Shown: positions 7,889-15,941 of the stretch, one piece after another | Numbering within the stretch: position 1 is the stretch's first letter | How the letters are laid out: every line of letters begins with the position of its first letter | Assembly (NCBI GenBank): GCA_020248915.1 | Contig: JADCGP010000010.1 | Span: forward strand, 119,061 to 183,060 | Origin: Rubrivivax sp. | GTDB taxonomy: Bacteria; Pseudomonadota; Gammaproteobacteria; Burkholderiales; Burkholderiaceae_C | Reading direction: 5' to 3' | Length of the DNA stretch: 64,000 bases | Position numbers and translations under genes: made by a program | Notes under the pieces: generated by a model | What the model was told of the DNA's origin: nothing | Database searches by the model: none | Seen by the model: only the letters and a program-made list of their open reading frames with translations

Positions 7889-9424
7889 TCAGGAACCCGG
7901 CAGCACGATGCTGCGCCAGGGCCCGAGCACGCCGTTGCGCGCGACGCCGGCCACCGCGATGCGGGCCGCGTCGCGCCGCTCGACACGGCGCTCGGCCGCC
8001 GGCTGCACCGCGAAGCGCCAGCGCCCGCCGGCGTGCCGCCACACGGCCCAGCGCGCGGGCGCCGCGCCGTCGATGCGAACCCCGGCCGCGTCCGCCTCGA
8101 GCGCCGGCTGGGTGGGCAGCGGCGCCTGCAGCCAGGGCGTGGCCGGCGCCAGCGCCGGCTCGGCATAGGGGCCCATCTGCAGCATCGTGGCCAGGCCCTC
8201 GCGGTCCTGCATCAGCGCCGCGATGCTGAAGTGGATGTGGCCGCCTGCTGCCGGACGCGTGCGCAGCAGCGCGACCTGGTCGAGCAGTTCGCGGGCCGGC
8301 CACGCGCGCGGCCCGGCCGGGTCGCCCGCGCTCGCGCGCACGCTGCTCGTGAACAGCCCCGGCCAGACATGCCGCCGTCGCGGGTTGACGCCGAGCCAGT
8401 AGTCCAGCAGCACCAGGAAGGCCTGCGCCTCGCGGTCGATCGGCCAGTACAGCTGCGGCGCCAGGTAGTCGAACCAGCCCTCCTCGCACCAGCGCTCGAC
8501 GTCGGCGTACAGCTTGTCGTACTGGGAGAAGCCGCTGATGCCGGCCGGGCGGCGGTCGGGCCGCCCGAGTCCGAACGGGCTGATGCCGACCGCGACGTGG
8601 GGCTTGAGCTCGCGCACGGTGCGGTACAGCGCCTGCACCATGGTGTCGACGTTGGCACGCCGCCAGTCCTCGAGCGACAGCATGCCGCCGCCGGCCTGGT
8701 ACAGCGCCCAGGGCGTGTCGTCGGGGAAGGGCTGCTCGACCCCTTCGACGGTGACCGGGTAGGGGTAGAAGTAGTCGTCGATGTGCACGCCGTCGATGTC
8801 GTAGCGGCGCACGACGTCGCGCACGACCGCCAGCGTGTGCGCGGCCGCCCCGCCCTCGCCCGGGTCGAGCCACAGCTGCTCGCCATAGCGGCGTACCAGC
8901 GCGGGCTCGCGCAGCGCCACGTGCGTGGCCGCCAGCGGCGAGCGGGCCAGCGAGTGGCGCGCGCGGTAAGGGTTGAACCAGGCATGCAGCTCGAGGGCGC
9001 GCCGGTGCGCCTGCTCGACCCAGAACGCGAGCGGGTCCCACGCCGGCTCCGGCGCGCGGCCTTGGGCACCGGTCAGGAACTCGCTCCAGGGCTCCAGCGG
9101 CGACGGGTAGATCGCGTCGGCCGCCGGCCGCACCTGCAGCACGAGCGCGTTCAGGCCGAGCGCGGCGGCACGATCGAGGATCGCCAGGGCCTCGGCGCGT
9201 TGCTGCTCGACCGGCAGCGCGGGGCGGCTCGGCCAGTCGATGTTGGCGACCGTCGCCACCCAGGCGGCACGGAACTCGCGCGGCACCGGCGGCGGCGCGT
9301 CGCCCGGCGGCTGCGCCGTGGCGCCCAGCGGCGGCGCGACGCAGCCGGCCGCGTGCAGCAGCGCCGCGGCGGCCGTGCCCAGCGCCACGCGTCGGCGGCC
9401 GGCGCGGATCGGCGGCGCCGTCAC
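7889..9424 (-). CDS. GHL10-family glycoside hydrolase (DigH/YddW-like)
   Basis: 511 aa exported enzyme. A basic start, hydrophobic stretch and HAAGC near residue 26 suggest a lipoprotein. The GHL10 domain begins PREFRAAWVATVANIDWPS near residue 47 and contains LQVRPAADAIYPS, the acidic barrel strand DIDGVHIDDYFYPYP and YLAPQLYWPI. E. coli DigH of this family cuts peptidoglycan glycans stripped of stem peptides, which fits exactly with the amidase encoded just upstream. Start is GTG 9424, overlapping the amidase stop in GTGA, so translation is coupled. A C-terminal Ig-like region of about 90 residues follows the barrel. Confidence 0.88.
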   Translation of the reverse strand: MTAPPIRAGRRRVALGTAAAALLHAAGCVAPPLGATAQPPGDAPPPVPREFRAAWVATVANIDWPSRPALPVEQQRAEALAILDRAAALGLNALVLQVRPAADAIYPSPLEPWSEFLTGAQGRAPEPAWDPLAFWVEQAHRRALELHAWFNPYRARHSLARSPLAATHVALREPALVRRYGEQLWLDPGEGGAAAHTLAVVRDVVRRYDIDGVHIDDYFYPYPVTVEGVEQPFPDDTPWALYQAGGGMLSLEDWRRANVDTMVQALYRTVRELKPHVAVGISPFGLGRPDRRPAGISGFSQYDKLYADVERWCEEGWFDYLAPQLYWPIDREAQAFLVLLDYWLGVNPRRRHVWPGLFTSSVRASAGDPAGPRAWPARELLDQVALLRTRPAAGGHIHFSIAALMQDREGLATMLQMGPYAEPALAPATPWLQAPLPTQPALEADAAGVRIDGAAPARWAVWRHAGGRWRFAVQPAAERRVERRDAARIAVAGVARNGVLGPWRSIVLPGS

Positions 9425-10290
9425 CGCGCCTCGGCCGGCGCGGTGAGCACCGCGAGCAGCGCCGCCGTCTCGGCGTCGGGCATGCCGTCGTAGCGGGCGG
9501 GCCGGTAGCGCATCTGGAAGTTCATCATCACGTTGAGCATCTGCTCGTCGAGCGCGCCGGTCTGCTCGATCGCGTAGCCGTGCTGCGCCAGCCGCTCTTG
9601 GTACCAGCGGATGTCGGGCCGCTCGCGCTCGTACACCGCCTGCATCGCGGCCACGCGCGTGGCGTCGGGCCACGGCGGCGTGATGCCGAGCTCGCTGAAG
9701 CGCCGCCACGGGAAGGTCGGCCCCGGGTCCTGCTTGAACTGCGGGCTCACCTCGCCATGACCGAGGATGCGCTCGGGCCGGATCTGGTGCCGCGCGACGA
9801 TGTCCCTGACGAGCGGGATCAGGGCCTCCATCTGGCGCTCCGGGAAGGGCAGGTAGACCCGTTGCCCGTCGGGCCCGAGGCGGAAGCCCGGGTGCACGAT
9901 CTCGATGCCGATCGAGCTGGCGTTGAGCAGCCGGTGCCCCTTCCAGGCGCTCGGCCCGCTGTGCCAGGCGCGGCGCTCCTCGGGCACGAGGCGCAGGATG
10001 CGCGGGCGCTCCTCGTCGGTGAGCAGGTAGTGCGCCGAGACGTCCTTCTCGGTCAGCACGTGGATGGACAGCGGCAGGTCGGCCACCGTGTAGTGCAGGA
10101 TCAGGAACAGCACGCGGCTGTCCTGGCCCTTGCTGTTGTAGCGGGTGTCGATCGGGATCCCGCCGGGTGTCGTCGTGACGGTGCCGGCACAGCCACCGAG
10201 CGCCGCTGCGGCCCCGAGCGCGCCGCCACCGGCCAGCGCGCGCAGCAGCGCGCGCCTGCGGGGGTCGATGCCGGTGTGGTCCGCTGCCAT
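9421..10290 (-). CDS. N-acetylmuramoyl-L-alanine amidase lipoprotein, AmiD-like
   Basis: 289 aa. A twin-basic start, hydrophobic stretch and lipobox LGGC near residue 34 predict an outer-membrane lipoprotein. The amidase_2 domain shows LILHYTVAD with the first zinc His, SIGIEIVHPG, and GHGEVSPQFKQDPGPTFPW with the second His and the Asp ligand. A C-terminal peptidoglycan-binding helix set (from about residue 215, WYQERLAQHGYAIEQTG onward) completes the AmiD layout. It cuts the MurNAc-L-Ala bond, also in anhydro-muropeptides. Start ATG 10290 is 34 bases after the kinase stop. Confidence 0.92.
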   Translation of the reverse strand: MAADHTGIDPRRRALLRALAGGGALGAAAALGGCAGTVTTTPGGIPIDTRYNSKGQDSRVLFLILHYTVADLPLSIHVLTEKDVSAHYLLTDEERPRILRLVPEERRAWHSGPSAWKGHRLLNASSIGIEIVHPGFRLGPDGQRVYLPFPERQMEALIPLVRDIVARHQIRPERILGHGEVSPQFKQDPGPTFPWRRFSELGITPPWPDATRVAAMQAVYERERPDIRWYQERLAQHGYAIEQTGALDEQMLNVMMNFQMRYRPARYDGMPDAETAALLAVLTAPAEAR

Positions 10291-10324
10291 GGCGCGTGGG
10301 GGGTGCACGAGCCCCGGTCTTCGC

Positions 10325-11464
10325 TCAGGCGGCCGCACGCGCAGGATCCTCCGCCGGCCCCGCTGCAATGCCGTCCAGCCGCGCGTCTGCGAACCGGTCT
10401 GCGAGCCCGTTCGCCAGTCGGGCCGCAGCATGGTGCGGGGCGGTGTCCAGGCGGCGGCGCGGCACGCCGGCCGGTGGCAGGGCCGCGGAAGCGGTTTCGC
10501 GTTCGTCCTGATGCAGGCCCTGATGCAGGCCCTGATGCACGGCCCCGCGTGCAGCGCCGGGTGCGGCCCCTTGTCCGGCCCCTTGTCCGGCCCCTTGTCC
10601 GGCCTCGAGCGCGGCCACCAGCGCGTCCTCCAGCGCCGGGTGCAGGTCGAACGCACGCCCGGCCAGCACCAGTGGCCGCGCGCCGATGCGACCCGTCAGC
10701 GCGAGCACCAGGCGCGCCAGCTCGGCGCCGGCCTGGCGCAGGATCCGCAAGGCCTGTGGGTCGGGCGGCTCGAGCGTGGCCGCCTCGGCCACCGCGAGCG
10801 CGAGCTGCCCGATCGCGCCGCGGGCGGCCTGCGGGCCGTAGACGAAGGCGCGCGTCGCCGCCCAGTCGGCGCCGCCGATGCGCGCGGCCAGCGCACGCCC
10901 GAGCGGCGCCGCCACGCCGCTGCCCGGCGCCGCATCCTCCTGCCGCCACACGGCGCGCAGCGCTTCACGCCCGATCCAGTGGCCGCCGCCGGCGTCGTCG
11001 ATCACCGGGCCGCGGCCGCCGGCCCGCTGCAGCGTGCCGTCGGGCTGCAGCGCGGCGGCGATCGAGCCGGTGCCGGCGTAGAGCACGATGCAGCGCCCAG
11101 GCGCGCCGGCCGCGCGGCACAGCAGTTCGATGTCGCCGGCGGCATGCACCCGGCCGGCCGGCAGCCCGAAGCTGCGCGCGACCAGCGCGGCGAAGGCCGG
11201 CGCCGTGACCGCGTCGAGTCCGCTGACGCCGGCCCACGCGGCCCGTGGCGCTGCCGGGCAGTCGGCGGCGATGGCGTCGAGCACGGCGCCCAGGCGGGCG
11301 CAGGCCTCGGCGTCGAGCAGCTGCACGCCCGACAGCGGCGGCGCCGAGCCCTCGGCGACGATGGTGCCGTCGGCCGCCGCCAGCGCCCACCGCGTGGCAC
11401 TGCCGCCCGCATCGAGGCCGAGGGCGGGCGCGGGAGCAGGGACGGACGACGCTGTCTCGGGCAC
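10325..11464 (-). CDS. BadF/BcrA-type amino-sugar kinase (MurK/NagK-like)
   Basis: 379 aa ASKHA-fold ATPase of the BadF/BadG/BcrA/BcrD family. ATP-site blocks are clear: LGLDAGGSATRWAL near residue 14, GVSGLD near 79, VLYAGTGSIAAAL near 129, and DDAGGGHWIGREAL near 153. Characterised relatives include GlcNAc kinases and clostridial MurK, which phosphorylates MurNAc and GlcNAc. Position ahead of murQ supports MurNAc as a substrate here, by inference. The start is GTG 11464, giving an N-terminus just before the phosphate-1 loop. A repeat-coded Ala-Gly-Gln/His-Gln-Gly insertion lies near residues 288-320 before a short C-terminal tail. Confidence 0.8.
   Translation of the reverse strand: MPETASSVPAPAPALGLDAGGSATRWALAAADGTIVAEGSAPPLSGVQLLDAEACARLGAVLDAIAADCPAAPRAAWAGVSGLDAVTAPAFAALVARSFGLPAGRVHAAGDIELLCRAAGAPGRCIVLYAGTGSIAAALQPDGTLQRAGGRGPVIDDAGGGHWIGREALRAVWRQEDAAPGSGVAAPLGRALAARIGGADWAATRAFVYGPQAARGAIGQLALAVAEAATLEPPDPQALRILRQAGAELARLVLALTGRIGARPLVLAGRAFDLHPALEDALVAALEAGQGAGQGAGQGAAPGAARGAVHQGLHQGLHQDERETASAALPPAGVPRRRLDTAPHHAAARLANGLADRFADARLDGIAAGPAEDPARAAA
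10508..10602. repeat. Two adjacent 12-base tandem repeats inside the kinase gene
   Basis: Three units of ctgatgcaggcc (last one imperfect) at 10508-10543 and three exact units of ccccttgtccgg at 10567-10602. They encode repeated HQGL and AGQG tetrapeptides in the C-terminal part of the sugar kinase. The units are unrelated to each other, and both are multiples of three, so the frame is preserved. A weaker 12-base duplication (ctgcgaaccggt-like) occurs near 10388-10412. Confidence 0.9.
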
Positions 11465-11562
11465 GCCGCGATTGTGGCTGCGCCCCGGACCCCGTGCAGG
11501 GCACGCCCGGGCGCACCGGGCGCATCGGGGGCATCCCGCCTGCCGACGCCGACAATGTGCGC

Positions 11563-13320
11563 ATGGCCTGTTCCGCGTCGTCGCCACCAGCGGCGCCCCA
11601 CGCACCACCCGCACCCCACGCGTCCCACGCGTCGCACGCATCTCCCGCGAAGCCCGCCCAGGCCGTGGCCGGCAAGCGGGCGCGCAACGTGACGGGCCGC
11701 CCGGCGGCGCGCGCCCGGGCCTGGGTTGCCGCCGCGGCGGCGGTCGTCCTGTCGGGCTGCGCGCTGGCGCCGCCGCGCGCCGACGGCACGCTGCCGGCCA
11801 CCGTGCAGGCGGCACTCGATGCCGCCGGCGTGCCGGCGGCCGCGTTCGGTGCCGCGGCGCTGCCGCTGGGGCACGACGCCGCCCCGTGGCAGTTCGCCGC
11901 CGAGCGGCCGCTGCAGCCGGCCTCGACGATGAAGCTGCTCACCAGCATCGTCGCGCTCGACCGCCTGGGGCCCAACCACCGCACCGGCACCGAGCTCCTC
12001 AGCGCCGCAGCGCTGTCGGGCGGCGTGCTGCTGGGCGACCTGGTGCTGCGCGGCGGTGCCGACGTCGACCTCGGCGTGCCGCAGTTCTGGGCGCTGCTGC
12101 TGGAGCTGCGCGCGCTCGGCATCGAGCGCATCGCGGGCGACCTCGTCGTCGACCGCACGCTGTTCCGGCCCGCGCGGATGGACGTCGGCGTGCCGCCGTT
12201 CGACGACGCGCCCGAGTTCCCCTACAACGTGATCCCCGACGCGCTCAACCTCGCCGGGGCGTTGCTGCCGTTCGACCTGCGCAGCGACGGCGAGCGCGTG
12301 GTCGCGCAGGCGGTGCCGGCGCTGCCGGGCATCGAGCTCGAGCCGCGCCTCGCGCTGGCCGACCGGCCCTGCGCCGAATGGAGCAGCGGCTGGAAGCCCG
12401 CGCAGCGGCGCGAGGAGGCCGGGCGGACGGTCGTCGAGCTGCACGGCAGCTTCCCGCGCCACTGCACGGTGCGCGCGAACCTGCAGCTGGTCGACCGCCA
12501 GCAGCTGACCGAGGCGCTGTTCCGCGCGCTGTGGACCGGACTCGGGGGCCGGCTCGACGGCCGCGTCCGCGAGGGGGCGGCACCGGCCGGGCCCGGCCTG
12601 CGCGTGCTCGCGCGCCGCCAGGCGCGGCCGCTGGCCGAACTGCTGCGCACCGTGAACAAGCGCTCGGACAACCCGGCCACGCGGCTGGTGTTCCTGTCGC
12701 TGGGCGTGCGCGCACGCGGGCCGGACGGCCAGGGTGACATCGGTGGCCCGGCCGGCCCGGCGAAAGCGGGCAACCCGGGCGGCAGCGCCGCGGCCGCCAC
12801 CGGCGACATGGAAACCGCCGCGCTCGCGGCGCGCGAGGTCGCGGCCTGGCTGTCCGCGCAGGGCATCGCGGCGCCGGGCCTGGTGGTCGAGAACGGATCG
12901 GGACTGTCGCGCCGCGAGCGCATCAGCCCGCAGACGCTGGCCGAGGTGCTGCGCGCAGCGTGGCACGGGCGGCACGCCAGCGAGCTGCTGATGTCGATGC
13001 CGCACGTGGGCAGCGAGACCGCGGTCGCGCTGAGGGACTCGCCGGCCGCCGCCTGGGCGCGGATGAAGCCCGGCACGCTGCGCAACGTGGTGGCGCTGGC
13101 CGGCTACGTGAAGGACCCGCAGGGACGCCCCTGGGCGCTGGCGATGATGATCAACCACGACGACGCGCGGCGCGCCCGCGGCGCGCTGCTGGCGATGGTC
13201 GACCACGTGGCGCGCGCGGGGGTGCACGCCCGGCCGCCCGCGGGCGCCGGACCGGCCCGCGGCGCGTCCGCCGCCGACCCCGGACCCAAGGCCGGCGAGC
13301 CCCGTGGCGACGGGCCCTGA
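11563..13320 (+). CDS. dacB: D-alanyl-D-alanine carboxypeptidase/endopeptidase, PBP4 (S13)
   Basis: 585 aa periplasmic penicillin-binding protein. A His/Ala/Pro-rich lead of about 50 residues precedes the signal AWVAAAAAVVLSGCAL, whose Cys near residue 66 could be lipidated. Active-site motifs are in order: STMK near residue 124 (SxxK), SDN at SDNPAT near 369, and KPGT near 506 in place of KTG. This is the class C PBP (S13) family that trims stem peptides and cuts 4-3 cross-links. It is divergent from the recycling operon with 98 bases between starts, so the two sets share a control region. A GTG two codons upstream (11557) is an alternative start. Confidence 0.9.
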   Translation: MACSASSPPAAPHAPPAPHASHASHASPAKPAQAVAGKRARNVTGRPAARARAWVAAAAAVVLSGCALAPPRADGTLPATVQAALDAAGVPAAAFGAAALPLGHDAAPWQFAAERPLQPASTMKLLTSIVALDRLGPNHRTGTELLSAAALSGGVLLGDLVLRGGADVDLGVPQFWALLLELRALGIERIAGDLVVDRTLFRPARMDVGVPPFDDAPEFPYNVIPDALNLAGALLPFDLRSDGERVVAQAVPALPGIELEPRLALADRPCAEWSSGWKPAQRREEAGRTVVELHGSFPRHCTVRANLQLVDRQQLTEALFRALWTGLGGRLDGRVREGAAPAGPGLRVLARRQARPLAELLRTVNKRSDNPATRLVFLSLGVRARGPDGQGDIGGPAGPAKAGNPGGSAAAATGDMETAALAAREVAAWLSAQGIAAPGLVVENGSGLSRRERISPQTLAEVLRAAWHGRHASELLMSMPHVGSETAVALRDSPAAAWARMKPGTLRNVVALAGYVKDPQGRPWALAMMINHDDARRARGALLAMVDHVARAGVHARPPAGAGPARGASAADPGPKAGEPRGDGP

Positions 13321-13413
13321 GCCCGCTGCGCGGCGCGCTTGACGCCGGTCACGCGGCGGCGCGCGCCGCGTGCTACGGTGACGCGCACCGAATCCGACCA
13401 CCCCCGCGCCGCC

Positions 13414-13764
13414 ATGCACGAACCCGACTACCCCAGCCTCACCCAGTCCATCACCCGAAACATCGCCGCGCTGCGCCAGTCGCAGGCGGCCACGATGCAG
13501 GGCTTCGGCACGATGGCCAAGGCGGCCATGGCCGAGGGGGCGCTCGCCGAGAAGCACAAGGAACTCATCGCGCTGGGCATCAGCGTGTCGGCACGCTGCG
13601 GCGGCTGCATCGGCTTCCACGTCAAGGCGCTGCGCCGCCTGGGCGCCACGCGCGCCGAGTTCGACGAGGCGCTCGGCGTCGCGGTCTACATGGGCGGCGG
13701 ACCGTCGCTGATGTACGCGGCCGAGGCGATCCAGGCCTGGGAGCAGTTCGCGCCGCAGGGCTGA
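13414..13764 (+). CDS. Carboxymuconolactone decarboxylase/AhpD-family protein
   Basis: 116 aa all-helical protein of the CMD family. The redox-type motif CGGC lies in SARCGGCIGFHVKALRRLGATRAEF, with the His three residues after the second Cys, as in AhpD-like members. These proteins act as thiol-disulphide partners against peroxides; the exact partner here is not visible. The ATG at 13414 starts a typical CMD N-terminus; the frame is open from 13339 but without homology. It converges with gshA, 39 bases away. Confidence 0.85.
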   Translation: MHEPDYPSLTQSITRNIAALRQSQAATMQGFGTMAKAAMAEGALAEKHKELIALGISVSARCGGCIGFHVKALRRLGATRAEFDEALGVAVYMGGGPSLMYAAEAIQAWEQFAPQG

Positions 13765-13803
13765 GCGCCCGCGATCCGGCTCCTCACGGCTCCCGGCGCC
13801 CGC

Positions 13804-15360
13804 TCACACCACCAGGTTGCGCGGGTCCAGGTAGGCCTGGCGCCAGGTCTCGAAGTCGGCCGTGTCGGCGGCCTCGATCGCCTGCTGGCGCTGCTGCGAC
13901 ACGCGCGCCATGGCCGCGAAGGCGGCCTGCTGCTCGGCGCTCCAGGGCAGCGCGAGCAGCCGGGCGCGGGCGGCCTCGGAGCGCGCGCGCACGAACGCGG
14001 TGTAGGAACCGTCGAAGTCCTGCCGCATCGCGGCCAGCACGCGCGCCGAGGGCAGCGTCGCGGGTTCGGCGAGCGCGCGCTGCGCGGCGCCGAGCGCCGC
14101 GCGGTAGGCCGCGCCGCCGTGCAGCGCGTCGAGCGCTGCGGCGAGCGGCACCAGCGCCTGCACGATCTCGGCGGCCCACTCCACGAGCACGACCTCGCGG
14201 ATGCGGCCACCTTCGTGGCGCTCGAGCCGCAGCCCGGGCTCGCGCCCCTGCGCCGCGGTGCGGTGCTGGTTGCGGCCGAGCGCGGCGATCTCCTCCGGGG
14301 TGTCCTCGGGGCTGGACGCGAGCAGGCAGTGCAGCAGGAAGAGGTCGAGCAAGCGCGTCGTGTCGGCCTCGATGCCGATGTCGACGAACGGGTCCAGGTC
14401 CATGCAGCGCACCTCGACGTACTCGACGCCGCGCTCGCGCAGCGCGTGCAGCGGGCGCTCGCCGCTGCGGATCACGCGCTTGGGCCGGATCGTGCCGTAG
14501 AACTCGTTCTCGATCTGCAGCAGCGTCGTCGCCAGCTGGTTGTACTCGCCGCCCAGGTTGCGGATCCCGATCGCCTCGTAGGCCGGCCAGGGCTGCGTCA
14601 GCGCGCCGTAGAGCGAGTTGCCATAGCTGGCCAGGCTGTTGTAGCTGACCGCCAGCGTGGCCTGCGCCTCGCTCTGGTAGCCCAGGCGGCCCATGCGCAG
14701 GCTCGTGCCCCAGGGCATGTGCAGCGTACCCTCGGCCAGCGGCTGCAGCCCGTGCGGCCGCCCGGCGACGAAGCTCGCGCACACCGCCGGGCTGGCGCCG
14801 AACAGCCACAGCAGCAGGAAGGAGTGGCGCCGGAAGTTGCGGATCAGCGCGAAGTACTCGTCGTTGGCCAGGCCCGGCAGGCTCCAGTTGTAGTGGATGC
14901 CCGAGATCGTCTGCATGCGCCGCCCGTAGCGGTGGCCCAGGCCCATCCGGTACACGCTCTTGGCGCGGCCGATGTTGCTGCGGCCGTACCGCCCGAGGGG
15001 GATCGTCTCGTCGGTCGGCAGGCCGCAGGGCATGCTGCCGACCCACAGGCGCTCGTCGCCGGCGCCGTGCGCCGGGTCGGCCAGCGCGCGGCAGACGAAC
15101 TGGTGGATGCGCTCGAGCTCGCCCAGCGCCTCCCCGGCGCTGCCGTGCACGCCGGTGATCAGCTCGAGCTGGCTCTCGCTGTAGTCGGTGGTGATGTGCG
15201 GGTGCGTCAGCGGCGCGCCGAGCGCGGCCGGGTGCGGCGTCAGCGCGAGCGCGCCCGAGGGCTGCGAGCGCAGGCTCTCCTTCTCGATGCCGCGGCGCAT
15301 GCCGAGCAGTTGCGCGCGCGTCAGTCGCTGCAGGCGGTCGGTGACGGTGTCGGCGGTCAA
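13804..15360 (-). CDS. gshA: Glutamate-cysteine ligase GshA
   Basis: 518 aa, the length of the gammaproteobacterial/betaproteobacterial type-1 ligase. It joins Glu and Cys in the first and limiting step of glutathione synthesis. RRGIEKESLR near residue 21, TTDYSESQLELIT near 56, and PCGLPTDETIPLGRYG and GIHYNWSLP in the middle are family-specific. The start chosen is TTG 15360 (TADTVTDRLQRLTRAQL), where similarity would begin; an in-frame ATG at 15441 would add 27 basic residues with no family character. It is divergent from the MerR-type gene. Confidence 0.92.
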   Translation of the reverse strand: MTADTVTDRLQRLTRAQLLGMRRGIEKESLRSQPSGALALTPHPAALGAPLTHPHITTDYSESQLELITGVHGSAGEALGELERIHQFVCRALADPAHGAGDERLWVGSMPCGLPTDETIPLGRYGRSNIGRAKSVYRMGLGHRYGRRMQTISGIHYNWSLPGLANDEYFALIRNFRRHSFLLLWLFGASPAVCASFVAGRPHGLQPLAEGTLHMPWGTSLRMGRLGYQSEAQATLAVSYNSLASYGNSLYGALTQPWPAYEAIGIRNLGGEYNQLATTLLQIENEFYGTIRPKRVIRSGERPLHALRERGVEYVEVRCMDLDPFVDIGIEADTTRLLDLFLLHCLLASSPEDTPEEIAALGRNQHRTAAQGREPGLRLERHEGGRIREVVLVEWAAEIVQALVPLAAALDALHGGAAYRAALGAAQRALAEPATLPSARVLAAMRQDFDGSYTAFVRARSEAARARLLALPWSAEQQAAFAAMARVSQQRQQAIEAADTADFETWRQAYLDPRNLVV

Positions 15361-15491
15361 GGCAGTCGGGGGTCGGGTGGGTGGGCAGCGAACACGTAGC
15401 GTACGGCGGAATCCGCGGCCGCGCTGCCGCCGGGCCGACATCGTTCTGTGCTAGCCGGCCGCCGGGCCGGCGCGCCCCCCGGCCACGGTGC

Positions 15492-15521
15492 TTGACATGG
15501 CACGGCAGTACCGGGTTTATC
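15492..15521 (+). promoter_or_regulatory. Sigma-70 promoter with near-leaderless start
   Basis: A perfect -35 box TTGACA at 15492-15497 and a -10-like TTTATC at 15516-15521 are 18 bases apart. Transcription would begin about 15528, only a few bases before the ATG at 15531, so the messenger would be leaderless or nearly so. Slightly long spacers are usual where a MerR-type activator untwists the promoter, and the first gene is MerR-like. I do not see a clean dyad in the spacer. Confidence 0.6.
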
Positions 15522-15530
15522 GTCCGCGGC

Positions 15531-15941
15531 ATGCCTCGACCGCAGCCCTCCGACCCCGATGCCGCGCTGCACACCACCGCGCTGTGCCGCAGCGCCGGTG
15601 TCACCCGCGGCCAGCTGCGCATCTGCGAGCGCGAGGGGCTGCTCGAGCCGCCGCCGCGCACCGCGGGCGGCTACCGCGCGTGGCCGCCCGGCACGACGGC
15701 ACGGCTGGCGCGGCTGGCGCGCGAGCAGCTCGTCGCGATCGACGCCCGCATCGCGCGGCTGCAGGTGGTGCGCGAGTACGTGGCGGCGGTCGCCCGGGGC
15801 GACCGCAGCCTGGTCGACGACCCCGACAGCAGCTTCCTCGTGCGCTTCCTCGCCGTCGACGCCGCCGCGCCCGGCGCGGCACCCCTGCCCGCCGCCGGCC
15901 CGGCAGCGCCGCGCCGCCGCGCCCGACCCGTCCGCGGATGA
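15531..15941 (+). CDS. MerR-type HTH regulator
   Basis: 136 aa. The N-terminal winged helix reads GVTRGQLRICEREGLLEPPPRTAGGYRAW (split: helix-turn-helix near residue 20, wing GGYRAW near 43), matching MerR proteins. A helical stretch follows (IDARIARLQVVREYV), then a Pro/Ala-rich tail. There is no metal-binding Cys pair, so it is not a standard metal sensor. Its stop overlaps the molybdenum-enzyme gene start as ATGA, so it is co-translated with it and probably regulates it and itself; that last point is inference. Confidence 0.78.
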   Translation: MPRPQPSDPDAALHTTALCRSAGVTRGQLRICEREGLLEPPPRTAGGYRAWPPGTTARLARLAREQLVAIDARIARLQVVREYVAAVARGDRSLVDDPDSSFLVRFLAVDAAAPGAAPLPAAGPAAPRRRARPVRG

